A DNA stretch of 64,000 nucleotides from DATJLY01 sp963729295. GTDB lineage: Bacteria > Pseudomonadota > Alphaproteobacteria > ATCC43930 > CGMCC-115725. A model generated the notes under the pieces. The model was given only the letters and a program-made list of their open reading frames with translations. It made no database searches and was not told the DNA's origin. The stretch's first letter is position 1. The number at the start of each line of letters is the position of its first letter. A program made the translations under genes and the position numbers. The stretch lies in assembly GCA_963729295.1 (NCBI GenBank), contig CAVSNJ010000029.1:1-64000 (forward strand). The letters run 5' to 3'. Positions 46,822-54,524 of this stretch are shown here, piece by piece.

Positions 46822-47193
46822 TCAATTGGCGATGCGCCAGGATCCGTCGGGCTGGCGGCAGGCGGTTCCGGTGACTTGCTGCGGCGTGCCGTCGATCACG
46901 GTCGTTGAGTTGTACGGGCGGCAATCCGCGGCGGTCGCGGCGGCCGGAGCAGGAGTAGCGGGCACGACAGCGGCGGCCGGAGCCGGCGCGTAGTAAACCG
47001 GCGGCGGAGGCGGCGGCGGAACGTAGTAGACGGGCGCCGGCGGATAATAGACCGGCGCCGGCGCGAACAGCGGCACTCCGAAGCCGACGCCGACAACGAC
47101 ACGGGCCGAAGCCGGCGCAGGTACGAATGTTGCTCCCGCCGCTGCGACAATCCCGGCGGCGACGAGCGTCCGAACGACATGACCCGTCAGCAT
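46822..47193 (-). CDS. Secreted protein with Pro/Tyr-rich linker and 17-kDa antigen-like C-terminus
   Basis: 123 residues from ATG 47193, with GGAGG directly upstream. Signal sequence HVVRTLVAAGIVAAAGATFV ending in PASA, then VVGVGFGVPLFAPAPVYYPP and more YVPPPPPPP repeats. The C-terminal domain is DCRPYNSTTVIDGTPQQVTG and TACRQPDGSWRIAN, the Cys-Arg pair motif of RT0821/Lpp0805-type surface proteins. Probably envelope-located; same domain type as the 44892 gene but different linker. Confidence 0.8.
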   Translation of the reverse strand: MLTGHVVRTLVAAGIVAAAGATFVPAPASARVVVGVGFGVPLFAPAPVYYPPAPVYYVPPPPPPPVYYAPAPAAAVVPATPAPAAATAADCRPYNSTTVIDGTPQQVTGTACRQPDGSWRIAN

Positions 47194-47333
47194 CTCATCC
47201 TCCATGGGGACAACGACAAGATTGTTCCCGCAATTCCTCGTACCGTTTTCTAGGGAAGATGCGGGTGCAACATCCCCGGCACCATCGTTGAACGCGAATT
47301 GTGGCGAGAATAGGATCGCGCGAGGAGTAAACG

Positions 47334-48113
47334 ATGGGGGAAGCGAAACGGCGCGGCGCGGGGAGCACGAAGTTGCGCCGGCTTTATACGCGCTCGGGCA
47401 CCGCGGCGATAACGAAACTCGTCGTGCCGGCGGGGCCAGGGCTGCCGCCGCGCGAGAGCGCGCTCGAGGCGCGCGCGATCGCGGAGGATGTGCGCGCGCG
47501 AATCCGCGCCGCGCTGGTGCGAAATTCTGCGGCGGGAAATGTCGAGCGGATGCTCGATGCGATCGACACGATCGGCGCCGAATGCATCGGCCTTTACGAG
47601 ACGGCGCTGGCGCGTGCGGCAGCGGAGAACAAGGCGCACGGCGCCGAGCTCGCCGGCGTCGCATGCCGGCGGGGCTGCGCTTTCTGCTGCTATGTCGATG
47701 TCGATGTGACGCCGCTCGAGGCGATTCGCCTGGCGCGCCGCGCGGCAAGCGCAGGCACGGCGCAGGAGGGGACGCGGCGCGCGCCCTGCCCGCTTCTGGT
47801 CGATGGCGCGTGCTCGCAATACGAGCGGCGGCCCTTGGCGTGCCGCGCCGTCTTTTCGCCGGATGCGCGGCGCTGCGAGACGGGATTTATGACGGCGGAC
47901 ACCGTGTCGGTGCCGAGCCTCGAATGGCCGCGCCATCTCGCCGCCGGCTATATTACCGGCGAGATCGCCGCGCTCGACGATCTTGGTCTCGCGAGTCACA
48001 TGGTGGTGCTACGCGCGGCGCTCGCGGTGCTGCGATCGGATGACGGCGCGGTTCTGAAATGGCTCAATGGCGCGGACGTGTTTCCGCGGCGCGCCACGGC
48101 AATGACACAATAA
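47334..48113 (+). CDS. YkgJ-family cysteine cluster protein
   Basis: 259 residues. The N-terminal half is helical; the C-terminal half has the family cysteine cluster CRRGCAFCCYVDVDVTPLEA (C111, C115, C118, C119) followed by PCPLLVDGACSQYERRPLAC and RRC. The cluster is thought to bind zinc or an Fe-S centre. GAGGAG lies 6 nt before the ATG. Function unknown. Confidence 0.85.
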   Translation: MGEAKRRGAGSTKLRRLYTRSGTAAITKLVVPAGPGLPPRESALEARAIAEDVRARIRAALVRNSAAGNVERMLDAIDTIGAECIGLYETALARAAAENKAHGAELAGVACRRGCAFCCYVDVDVTPLEAIRLARRAASAGTAQEGTRRAPCPLLVDGACSQYERRPLACRAVFSPDARRCETGFMTADTVSVPSLEWPRHLAAGYITGEIAALDDLGLASHMVVLRAALAVLRSDDGAVLKWLNGADVFPRRATAMTQ

Positions 48114-48139
48114 GCTCACATGGGAGTTGGGAGGGGATG

Positions 48140-49147
48140 ATGGAAAGAGCGGCACGACGTGGCATCGTCGCGGCGGCGTTGGCCACGGCCGCGTTCGCTG
48201 CGCCCGGACGCGCTGCGGGCGAGCATGCGGTTCTCGCCATCCCCGGGCAGAACCTGCTTTTCCTGGTGCAGTACGTTGCGGCCGACCAGCATTTCTGGTC
48301 GGACCAGGGGCTCGATGTGCAAGTGACCTACATCACAGGCATCGGCGCGATGAACGCGGTCATCTCCGGATCGGCCGATTTCTCGATGTCGTCCGGCCCG
48401 TCGATCGACCGCGCCAACGCGCGCGGCCAGAAACTGACGGCGCTCGCCACCGCGATCGCGCAATCGGGGCAGGACATCGTCATCCGTAAGGACATCGCGG
48501 ACGCCGCGCATTTCGATCCGAATGCGCCGCTTTCCGTGCGCGGGAAAATTCTGAAAGGGCACAGTTTCGCTGTGGGCGGCGTCGCCGCCATACCCGACAT
48601 CGTGCTGAAGGTGGTGGGCGTGGAGTCCGGCGTCGCGCCTGCGGACATCCAGGTGACGCCGATGCAGCCGCCCGAGTTCCTGGCGGCGTTCGAGCGCAAG
48701 GCGATCGACGGGTTCGCGAACGGCCCGCCGACGCCGCAGCAGGTGCTGCTCGACGGGACGGGCGTCCTCGTGTCCGATTCGGCCAAGGGCGAGCCGCAGC
48801 AGTATTCGCCCGTATCGGCATCGCTTCTCCTGGCGCGGACGGATTTCTGCCCGGCGCACATCGCGGTCTGCACCAAGATGGTGCACGGCGTGGTCGCGGC
48901 GCTGAAGCTCATCCGCGACGATCGCGCCAAGGCGCTCGCGGTGATGAAGGCGCATTTCGGGACATACGACGACAAGGTGCTTGCCGCGTCCTACGATATG
49001 GTGCGGTCGATGACGCCTGATCTGCCGCTGACGACGCCGAAGGAGCTCGAGAACAGCGACGATTTGAACGTCGTCGCCGGTTTTTTGAAGAAGGAAGAGA
49101 AACTGCCGCGCTATGACACGATCATCGATAACGAATTCGTGAAATGA
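48140..49147 (+). CDS. NMT1-like solute-binding protein
   Basis: 335 residues from the second of two adjacent ATGs, chosen because GGGAGG is then correctly spaced. Signal peptide ERAARRGIVAAALATAAFA, cut near GRAAG. The mature protein has HAVLAIPGQNLLFLVQYVAA, QHFWSDQGLDVQVTYITGIG and AVISGSADFSMSSGPSIDRA, typical of nitrate/taurine-type binding proteins. No transporter genes adjacent; followed by a PEBP-family gene. Ligand unknown. Confidence 0.88.
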   Translation: MERAARRGIVAAALATAAFAAPGRAAGEHAVLAIPGQNLLFLVQYVAADQHFWSDQGLDVQVTYITGIGAMNAVISGSADFSMSSGPSIDRANARGQKLTALATAIAQSGQDIVIRKDIADAAHFDPNAPLSVRGKILKGHSFAVGGVAAIPDIVLKVVGVESGVAPADIQVTPMQPPEFLAAFERKAIDGFANGPPTPQQVLLDGTGVLVSDSAKGEPQQYSPVSASLLLARTDFCPAHIAVCTKMVHGVVAALKLIRDDRAKALAVMKAHFGTYDDKVLAASYDMVRSMTPDLPLTTPKELENSDDLNVVAGFLKKEEKLPRYDTIIDNEFVK

Positions 49148-49215
49148 CGGCGGTCTTCCCTCGCCGGCAAAAGCGAGGAAAATGGCGCGCCGAATTCGCA
49201 GGGGAGGAACATGAA

Positions 49216-49788
49216 ATGACGAAGCTCCGCTTGCTCCATCTTGCCGCCGCCGCCGTGATGGCCGCTGCTGTGCTCGCCGGCTCTGCGTTCGCCGCCGAAC
49301 AAAAGCCGGTCTTCACTCTTACCTCGCCCGGCCACAAGGAATTCAGCCATCTCGACAAGAAGAATGCCGGCAACAACCCGCCGAGTTGCAGCGGCGGCAA
49401 CGTTTCACCGGCGCTTTCGTGGCACGGCGCGCCAGCCGCGACCAAGAGCTACGCGATCGCGCTCCTCGATCCCGCGTCGCCGTCGCTGACCAACTTCGTC
49501 CACTGGCTCGCCTACGACATCCCTGCGACCAAGACCTCGCTCAAGGAAGGCGAGGCGAGCGCGCCCTCGTCCGAATTCAAGAGCGGCAAGAACGGTGTCG
49601 GCAAGGTCGGGTATTTCGGTCCCTGCCCGCCGCCCGGCCAGAAGCCGCACCCTTTCACGTTCCTGCTGCTGGCGACGGACCTCGCGCCGGGCTCGCTGCA
49701 GCCTGAGATGACGCGCGACGACTTGGCCGCCGCCTTGAAGGGGCACATCATCGATCGCACCACGCTCGTGCGGCCCTTCGGGCAATGA
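49216..49788 (+). CDS. YbhB/YbcL family Raf-kinase-inhibitor-like protein (PEBP)
   Basis: 190 residues with signal peptide MTKLRLLHLAAAAVMAAAVL and AFAAE, so periplasmic. PEBP-family motifs: GGNVSPALSWHGAPA, YAIALLDPASPSLTNFVHWL, KNGVGKVGYFGPCPPPGQKP and HPFTFLLLATD. The start is preceded by GGGGAGGA. An overlapping ATG AAA TGA (49211-49219) sits right in front and may be a two-codon decoy. Function of bacterial PEBPs is unclear. Confidence 0.92.
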   Translation: MTKLRLLHLAAAAVMAAAVLAGSAFAAEQKPVFTLTSPGHKEFSHLDKKNAGNNPPSCSGGNVSPALSWHGAPAATKSYAIALLDPASPSLTNFVHWLAYDIPATKTSLKEGEASAPSSEFKSGKNGVGKVGYFGPCPPPGQKPHPFTFLLLATDLAPGSLQPEMTRDDLAAALKGHIIDRTTLVRPFGQ

Positions 49789-49804
49789 TTGCGGCCGCGT
49801 CCTA

Positions 49805-49863
49805 GAGCAAGATCGCTTCGAATTGAAACGGCGTTTTCCATTCGAAGCGTGAATCTTGCTCTC
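49805..49863. repeat. 59-bp imperfect palindrome
   Basis: AGAGCAAGAT at the left end is complementary to ATCTTGCTCT at the right end, with inner arms GCTTCGAA / TTCGAAGC. It would fold into a long stem-loop in RNA or DNA. Such elements are typically multicopy intergenic repeats. Confidence 0.85.
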
Positions 49864-49877
49864 ACTCAAAGAAGTTA

Positions 49878-49938
49878 GACCATGATTACGGATCGGGCGG
49901 AATCGCAGAGCGATTCCGCCCGATCCGATTATGGTCTA
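49878..49938. repeat. 61-bp palindrome overlapping a methyltransferase stop codon
   Basis: AGACCATGATT at the left and the complementary half ending TTATGGTCT, with near-perfect inner arms CGGATCGGGCGGAATCG / CGATTCCGCCCGATCCG and a 5-nt loop. The last three bases are the stop codon of the minus-strand methyltransferase, so the element may also act as its terminator. Different sequence from the palindrome 14 bp to the left. Confidence 0.88.
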
Positions 49939-50547
49939 GGCCGAACGTCGCGTTCCCGCCACCACGATTGCGATCGGCGGCTTCTCGTAGGCCGTTTCGA
50001 CGCGATCGAAGCCGCGGGCGCGGAGCGCCTCCAGATGCGGTTCCGTCCCGCCCGGGAAGCGGTCGTAGTTGAGGAAGAATCCGCCCGGCTTCAGCAGGCC
50101 ACGGATCGCGCGATAGCACGCAAAGATCTTCGCCCGGTCGCCGAGATTGTGAATGGCGATCGCCGAGACGGCGAGATCGAACGGTCCGCCGACTTTCTCG
50201 GGCCAGGCAGGATCGAGCAGATCGCACAAGACGTAGCGCGGCTCGCACGCGGCCTTTGCCACGCGCTCGCGCGCCTCATCCGACATCGGCTGCGAATAGT
50301 CCTGCATGACCACGCGCGCCGCGGGGAAGAGCTTCAGGACCTCCTCGGTAACGATGCCATAGCCCGCGCCGACATCGAGCACGTCGATCGCGCCATCGCG
50401 CGCAAAGGGCGCCGCGTCCAGCATTTGCCGCAACAGCGGTCGCCGCTCGTCGTCGCGCGTTACATCCTTGGCGATCCACTCAGCGACATAGGCCGAGGAA
50501 TGCCAGTCATGATGAGACATTCGGAAATTCTGCGTTTGCGACGGCAT
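49936..50547 (-). CDS. SAM-dependent class I methyltransferase
   Basis: 203 residues from ATG 50547 (GAGG 6 nt upstream); ATG 50520 is an alternative. SAM motif I IDVLDVGAGYGIVTEEVL, acidic residue ARVVMQDYSQPM, motif IV GPFDLAVSAIAIHNLGD and LLKPGGFFLNYDRFPGG. The methyltransferase-12/25-type fold points to a small-molecule substrate. It lies 26 bp beyond the tRNA-Thr gene in the same direction, and its stop is part of a palindrome. Confidence 0.88.
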   Translation of the reverse strand: MPSQTQNFRMSHHDWHSSAYVAEWIAKDVTRDDERRPLLRQMLDAAPFARDGAIDVLDVGAGYGIVTEEVLKLFPAARVVMQDYSQPMSDEARERVAKAACEPRYVLCDLLDPAWPEKVGGPFDLAVSAIAIHNLGDRAKIFACYRAIRGLLKPGGFFLNYDRFPGGTEPHLEALRARGFDRVETAYEKPPIAIVVAGTRRSA

Positions 50548-50575
50548 GATTGGCCTCATAACAATAGTTCGTGTG

Positions 50576-50650
50576 TGGTGCCGGATGAGAGGATTGAACT
50601 CCCGACCTTCGGTTTACAAAACCGCTGCTCTACCGCTGAGCTAATCCGGC
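50576..50650 (-). tRNA. tRNA-Thr(TGT), integration site
   Basis: Complete cloverleaf on the minus strand: acceptor GCCGGAT/ATCCGGC, D-arm GCTCAGCGGTAGAGC, anticodon loop TTTGTAA (anticodon TGT), T-arm GGGAGTTCAATCC and encoded CCA at 50576-50578. Its 5' half (50611-50650) is repeated exactly at 57555-57594, so it is the attachment site of the 7-kb element. The promoter side now lies inside the element. Confidence 0.97.
50611..50650. repeat. attL: 40-bp direct repeat (5' half of tRNA-Thr)
   Basis: Runs from ggtttacaaaaccgctgctc to taatccggc and covers the anticodon arm, D-arm and 5' acceptor strand. All 40 bases are identical to 57555-57594 in the same orientation; identity stops on both sides (cttc/ctca before, atct/gccg after). 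Confidence 0.9.
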
Positions 50651-51190
50651 ATCTTTATCGAGTAATTACAACGACTTAAGCTCGCAGTATGAGGTAGTTG
50701 GATAATGCCGGCAAATTCTCCTGCTAGATACCAACTAGTTACCCAAAGCGCTCATTCTGTACCAACGCGCATTTCGAGACGTAGCAATCCCTCGCGAGTT
50801 CGCCAACCCTGCCTCTCTCCTGATTGGCTCACAGATCACCGGAAGAGTCGCACTGGGCGCGCGGATCACGGCAGGCGCACATTCCGGCGCCCGGCCTCAA
50901 TTCCTCGCCCAGCCAGCCGCCCCCGCCGAACCCGATGGGACGCGCGCTTGCTGATGCGAAAGCCCCCTCGTCTCCACCCCCCAGGGAAATCGGACGCGTT
51001 GGCACATTTGGTGCGATTGACAACTCGGCTGTCGGGCGCGCGCCGCTCGGAAAATCTGTTAGAAAAAAGTCCTCCCAATGGGCTAGTCTGCGCCGGACCG
51101 GTGCTCCTGATCCTCGGTTACTGGTGGTGTCGGGTCAGGCATCGGACTTCCTCACTTTCCACACCGGCTCAGTGAGATAAGCCACCCTCG
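50651..51190. other. Left end of the element without a recognisable gene
   Basis: About 540 bp of lower GC. It must hold the promoter now used by tRNA-Thr; on the minus strand TTGTAA about 20 bp before GATAAA lies close to the tRNA 5' end. Several overlapping ORFs (50705-51180) have Arg/Pro/Ser-rich shadow-like composition and are not supported. Confidence 0.35.
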
Positions 51191-51388
51191 TCACTTCAAA
51201 CTATCCATTGGCTTCGCTGACAAGTACAGCAACACCTTCGTACCACGATCTGCCAACGCCGCCGCGATCACCTTACGTGGCTTCTGCGACTTCACCGCAG
51301 GCACCGTAACCAGCCGCCTAACGGTGTAGAGCACGGCGATCCACAAGGCGGGGCGGTGGTAGTGAAGCCGCGTGTTGCTTCGTCGCTA
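51191..51388 (-). CDS. Possible small ORF without standard ATG start
   Basis: Open minus-strand frame after an in-frame TAG, with TGA at 51191-51193. Reads TRLHYHRPALWIAVLYTVRR and further KSQKPRKVIAAALADRGTKV to SAKPMDSLK. A mix of basic and hydrophobic segments that looks protein-like, but only a TTG or GTG start is available. It may be the remnant of a larger gene. Confidence 0.25.
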
Positions 51389-51415
51389 CTTTCGCCGCCA
51401 TGAGGAAATCCACTG

Positions 51416-52263
51416 CTATTGTGCGCTGCTGCCCGAGACTATCCGCGCAAGGTCTCTCAAGTCACTGTAGTGCAACAGCAGGACCCCTGACGCGCCCGCG
51501 AGTGCTTTCGCAGACCGCGTGTAGGTGCTGTTCGTGACCACGGCGGCGAGTTGCGCTGCCTCAAACGCTTTTGCGCCTAGCACCTCTTGCACTGCCTTGT
51601 GCCAACTGGTGCGCTGTACTGTTTGCACTGGAGCACAACGCGAAGTGCGTCCTTCTCCGCAATCACGTCAACGCCTTGATCGCCACTCCCCTTGGTGACG
51701 TGAGCCGACCATCCGGCACGTTGAAGCTCGCTCGCACAGAATCGCTCGAACGATACAGCGTCCATGCTCGCATCGTAGGATGTTGGAGGTGGACGCCTCC
51801 GGACTTCCGCCACGACCAAGTTCTCAATTCGCTCGGCGATCCGTCCGCGTCCGCGCGCAAAGGCTTGACGCTCGAACCAGGGTAGCGACGGCTGGATGTA
51901 GTGCCCCACGAAGTACGCTATCTCGTCGCGCCATTTCTCAAGTCCCTCCTTACCGTAGGCATCCACCTGGACCAACTGCGCGCGCTTCCTGACCAATGCG
52001 TCGGTGTGCTCGCCAACAACGCGAGTTACGCGTCGATTGATCCGGATACGAAGCGCGAGCCGCGATGCCGCCCAAAGCACATAGCACGCCCCTAATGAGA
52101 TGAGCGCTACGACCGCCAAATTGACGAAGACGGGATTGATGCCGATCTGCCCTGCCGGTCTTCTGAGGAACAGAACTGCCACGATCAACAGCAGCGCAAG
52201 GAAGACCTTGTTTTCCTCCTTACGGCGGCGATGGGTACTGCGGGATTTGCGGCGCGGCTTCAA
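51416..52263 (-). pseudogene. Membrane-anchored Mrr-type restriction endonuclease-like gene, frameshifted
   Basis: TTG start at 52263. Two N-terminal membrane helices (VFLALLLIVAVLFL; NLAVVALISLGACYVLWAAS) are followed by a linker and a Mrr_cat nuclease domain: SFERFCASELQRAGWSAHVT, GSGDQGVDVIAEKDALRVVL, QCKQYSAPVG, carrying the D-x(n)-ExK/QxK type catalytic pattern. After VGTRQ the frame is lost; one base on it continues as KAVQEVLGAKAFEAAQLAAV, TNSTYTRSAKALAGASGVLL and LHYSDL to the stop at 51416. A missing A near 51610 (GGCACAAGG for GGCAACAAGG) would explain it. Likely defence cargo if intact. Confidence 0.75.
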
Positions 52264-52290
52264 CGATCACCCCACCCGGACCCGGCCATC

Positions 52291-52710
52291 ATGTTTCCGA
52301 TAAAAGTGGTGAACGACGTGGGCGACATCGTCGGCGTCACTGGAACGCTTTCGGGCAAGGGTGTGGGTTATCCGAACAACACCGTGGGCATCTTTTGCTA
52401 CAAGTCCGACGCGCAATGCTTGACCATTGTAATCGAGCAAATCGGATTCAACCACATAGGGTCCGTCGAGCCACCGGGCGAACTCGCAATCACGGCGTGG
52501 ACGCCCACGGCGATCACGGCCAACAGCCCGTCGGACGGTGCATGCGCTCAAACGACACTCAACATCCTGCGCAAGACCGAAACCATCGAATGGGTGCAGG
52601 TTCCTGTGAACCAAACGGCGCCTTACTGCATCCACGCGGACACGAAGGTCTATAAGTGGACAATTGAGGAGCCCTTCTGGAGGCGGATCAAGGGTGAGGC
52701 GGCCCAATGA
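52291..52710 (+). CDS. Hypothetical protein of the element (139 aa)
   Basis: From ATG 52291 (MFPIKVVNDVGDIVGVTGTL), divergent from the Mrr-type gene with 27 bp between starts. No signal peptide is apparent. Beta-rich look (GVGYPNNTVGIFCYKSD, CLTIVIEQIGFNHIG, VQVPVNQTAPYCIHADT) and four Cys. No family recognised. An upstream ATG at 52231 would overlap the divergent gene and is less likely. Confidence 0.5.
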   Translation: MFPIKVVNDVGDIVGVTGTLSGKGVGYPNNTVGIFCYKSDAQCLTIVIEQIGFNHIGSVEPPGELAITAWTPTAITANSPSDGACAQTTLNILRKTETIEWVQVPVNQTAPYCIHADTKVYKWTIEEPFWRRIKGEAAQ

Positions 52711-52907
52711 TCCAGCGCCGCGGCAGATCATCGTGTGAAAGACCCTTCGCGTGACGCAAGCGGCGCAGGTTCCTCGCGAACACGTCCCGCAGATCGAGAG
52801 CCATACAGGAAGCGAAGCGGCCTGACCTATATACCGCACCTCGATATATTGAACAAAGTCAGGGCCCGGCTGATAATCGCAAACGCTGGACAAGCGGGGT
52901 GACGAGA

Positions 52908-53402
52908 ATGGCCGAATGGGCAGCGCATTTTGCCGAGGCTTCACGCCGAAGCGCAGCCGCACTTACAGCGTTGCTGCTTGCTAGTCCCGGCTTTGCTGAT
53001 CCGGCCCAATCTGGCGTAAAGGAACAAATGCCGCTGACGGCTGCTTTGCAGATGCAGGGACAATGCGCGCGGCAGGCTGACAAACTGGTCCGCGACATGG
53101 GCGGCGCTGGCGAGACGAAGCAGGGCAACACCGTATCGTTCACCGATTTCCAGAGCCATTACAACACGAGCCTTAAAAAATGCTTCGTTCTCATCCAGAC
53201 CACTTGGACAGGGGGCGAGGGCATAGGCAATCGATTGGTCGATCTGATGGACGCTTACGAACGCCGCGACTATGCGCAGTTCAATTCATGGGCTACGCGT
53301 GCCGACTCGGTTAATTGTGAATTGGCGCCCTCGCTGACCGACAAGACGTTTTGCCATTCCGAAGATGAATTCAGGGCGTTCGTGGCTCGGTACATGGAGT
53401 GA
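52908..53402 (+). CDS. Secreted four-cysteine protein, copy 1
   Basis: 164 residues; GTG 52899 is an alternative start. Signal-like segment RRSAAALTALLLASPGFADP, then a mature domain with Cys in QMQGQCARQA, SLKKCFVLIQTTW, SVNCELAPSL and KTFCHSEDEFRAFVARYME. The Cys spacing and flanking pattern (QCA..A, CF.LI, C...D..C..EF..YV..ME) recur in the next gene, so the two are paralogues. Likely periplasmic with two disulfides. Family unknown. Confidence 0.65.
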   Translation: MAEWAAHFAEASRRSAAALTALLLASPGFADPAQSGVKEQMPLTAALQMQGQCARQADKLVRDMGGAGETKQGNTVSFTDFQSHYNTSLKKCFVLIQTTWTGGEGIGNRLVDLMDAYERRDYAQFNSWATRADSVNCELAPSLTDKTFCHSEDEFRAFVARYME

Positions 53403-53409
53403 TCGCAGG

Positions 53410-53793
53410 TTGTCGAAATCTGACAAAATCGCCGTTTGCGTCTTGGCACTGGCTATTATGCCAGCGGGCGCTTCAACGCTTACAGATGAACGGCAGTGTG
53501 CGGCTCTCGCGCAGGACATATGGTTGCAACAAGGTGGTGGAAACCGACCCTCTGCTCGTGGGTACACGAGCTATTACAGCGAGACGAAGCATACATGTTT
53601 CTTCCTGGTGCACTTCACCTCAGCGGGATACATCGAAGAAGAACTTTATGACCTGAGCCATAGTAGCGTGGCCGCGCGACCTCTTGCGGAATACACATCG
53701 GTAGGTGGCGCCGTCATATGCGTCATAGGCGACGAGACGTGCACCTCGCTTAAGGAGTTCGACCTCTACGTCGATAAGGCTATGAGCGAATAG
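53410..53793 (+). CDS. Secreted four-cysteine protein, copy 2
   Basis: 127 residues from a TTG at 53410, 7 nt after the copy-1 stop. ATG 53365 would overlap copy 1. Signal-like KIAVCVLALAIMPAGASTLT, then DERQCAALAQD, TKHTCFFLVHFTSAGYIEEE, AVICVIGDETCTSLKEFDLY and VDKAMSE. It has the same order of motifs as copy 1 and is shorter in the N-terminal half. Tandem duplication inside the element. Confidence 0.65.
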   Translation: MSKSDKIAVCVLALAIMPAGASTLTDERQCAALAQDIWLQQGGGNRPSARGYTSYYSETKHTCFFLVHFTSAGYIEEELYDLSHSSVAARPLAEYTSVGGAVICVIGDETCTSLKEFDLYVDKAMSE

Positions 53794-53967
53794 GCCCGAG
53801 TGCGGCTCAGAAACGCCCCATCGGCGCACTAACGCGGGAAGGCTCGCGCCTGCCGCAAATTTCGTCCGACTAATTCCATATGGCGACTCTCGATTTGGCA
53901 CCGATCTCCTACGATAGTGCTCCCCAGCAATTGGCAAGGCTTTCCGTGCAAAAGCGGCCTAAATCGC

Positions 53968-54340
53968 TTATTTTTTCGCGCTCGGATCGAAGCTCCGGCG
54001 TTTCTGTTCTTTCGCATTGACGGCTGCCATAGCGCGGATCAACCGACCGGCTGCGCGTTGAAGCCTGTCGGGCATGGTCGCAATTTCGTCCGCGTGGTCG
54101 GGAGCCTCGAAAGGAAGTGGCCGCTGGCGCAGGCGCCACTGCACGAAATGGCGCATGGACGGGACTGACAGAAACCGCCGCCTTCCGACAAGCTTGCGGC
54201 ACTCGGGGCAGATCGGGACCTCAAAGTGGGGCAAGTGCGGGACGTGGCGAAGAGCGAGGGAAGGCCATGCTGTAATCCGTGCGTAGGCCGCAGCAGATGC
54301 ACACGGATGAGCGGGAAGGTCGGCCTCGTCCTTCGGTCAT
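53968..54340 (-). pseudogene. Zinc-finger protein gene, frameshifted
   Basis: Start MTEGRGRPSRSSVCICCGLR (ATG at 54340) continues TDYSMAFP and then stops in its own frame. One base on, the other frame reads LALRHVPHLPHFEVPICPEC and RKLVGRRRFLSVPSMRHFVQ to RRSFDPSAKK. Removing one C from the ccc run near 54260 joins a CxCC...CPEC double-knuckle zinc finger in one protein of about 123 residues. The displayed ORF at 53968-54234 would otherwise need a TTG start and lacks the first knuckle. Confidence 0.55.
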
Positions 54341-54524
54341 GCTGCCCGGCTCTGCGTGTCAGCGGTCATGCGGGTGCGGCAGCGCGAGCCTGATCCACAT
54401 TGCTGTTCAGGGGTTCAACAGAGGACAGTTTCACATTTCACTCCCTATACCTCTATCTTTGAAATCGAAGTCCAAGCCCGTGCCAGCACCTGGGCGCATG
54501 GCACTCCGGGCTGCTAGGAGAATT

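Noticed and set aside
50705..51180. Overlapping ORFs at the left end of the element
   Set aside because: Arg/Pro/Ser-rich, no ribosome binding sites, no membrane or domain pattern, and several frames open on both strands.
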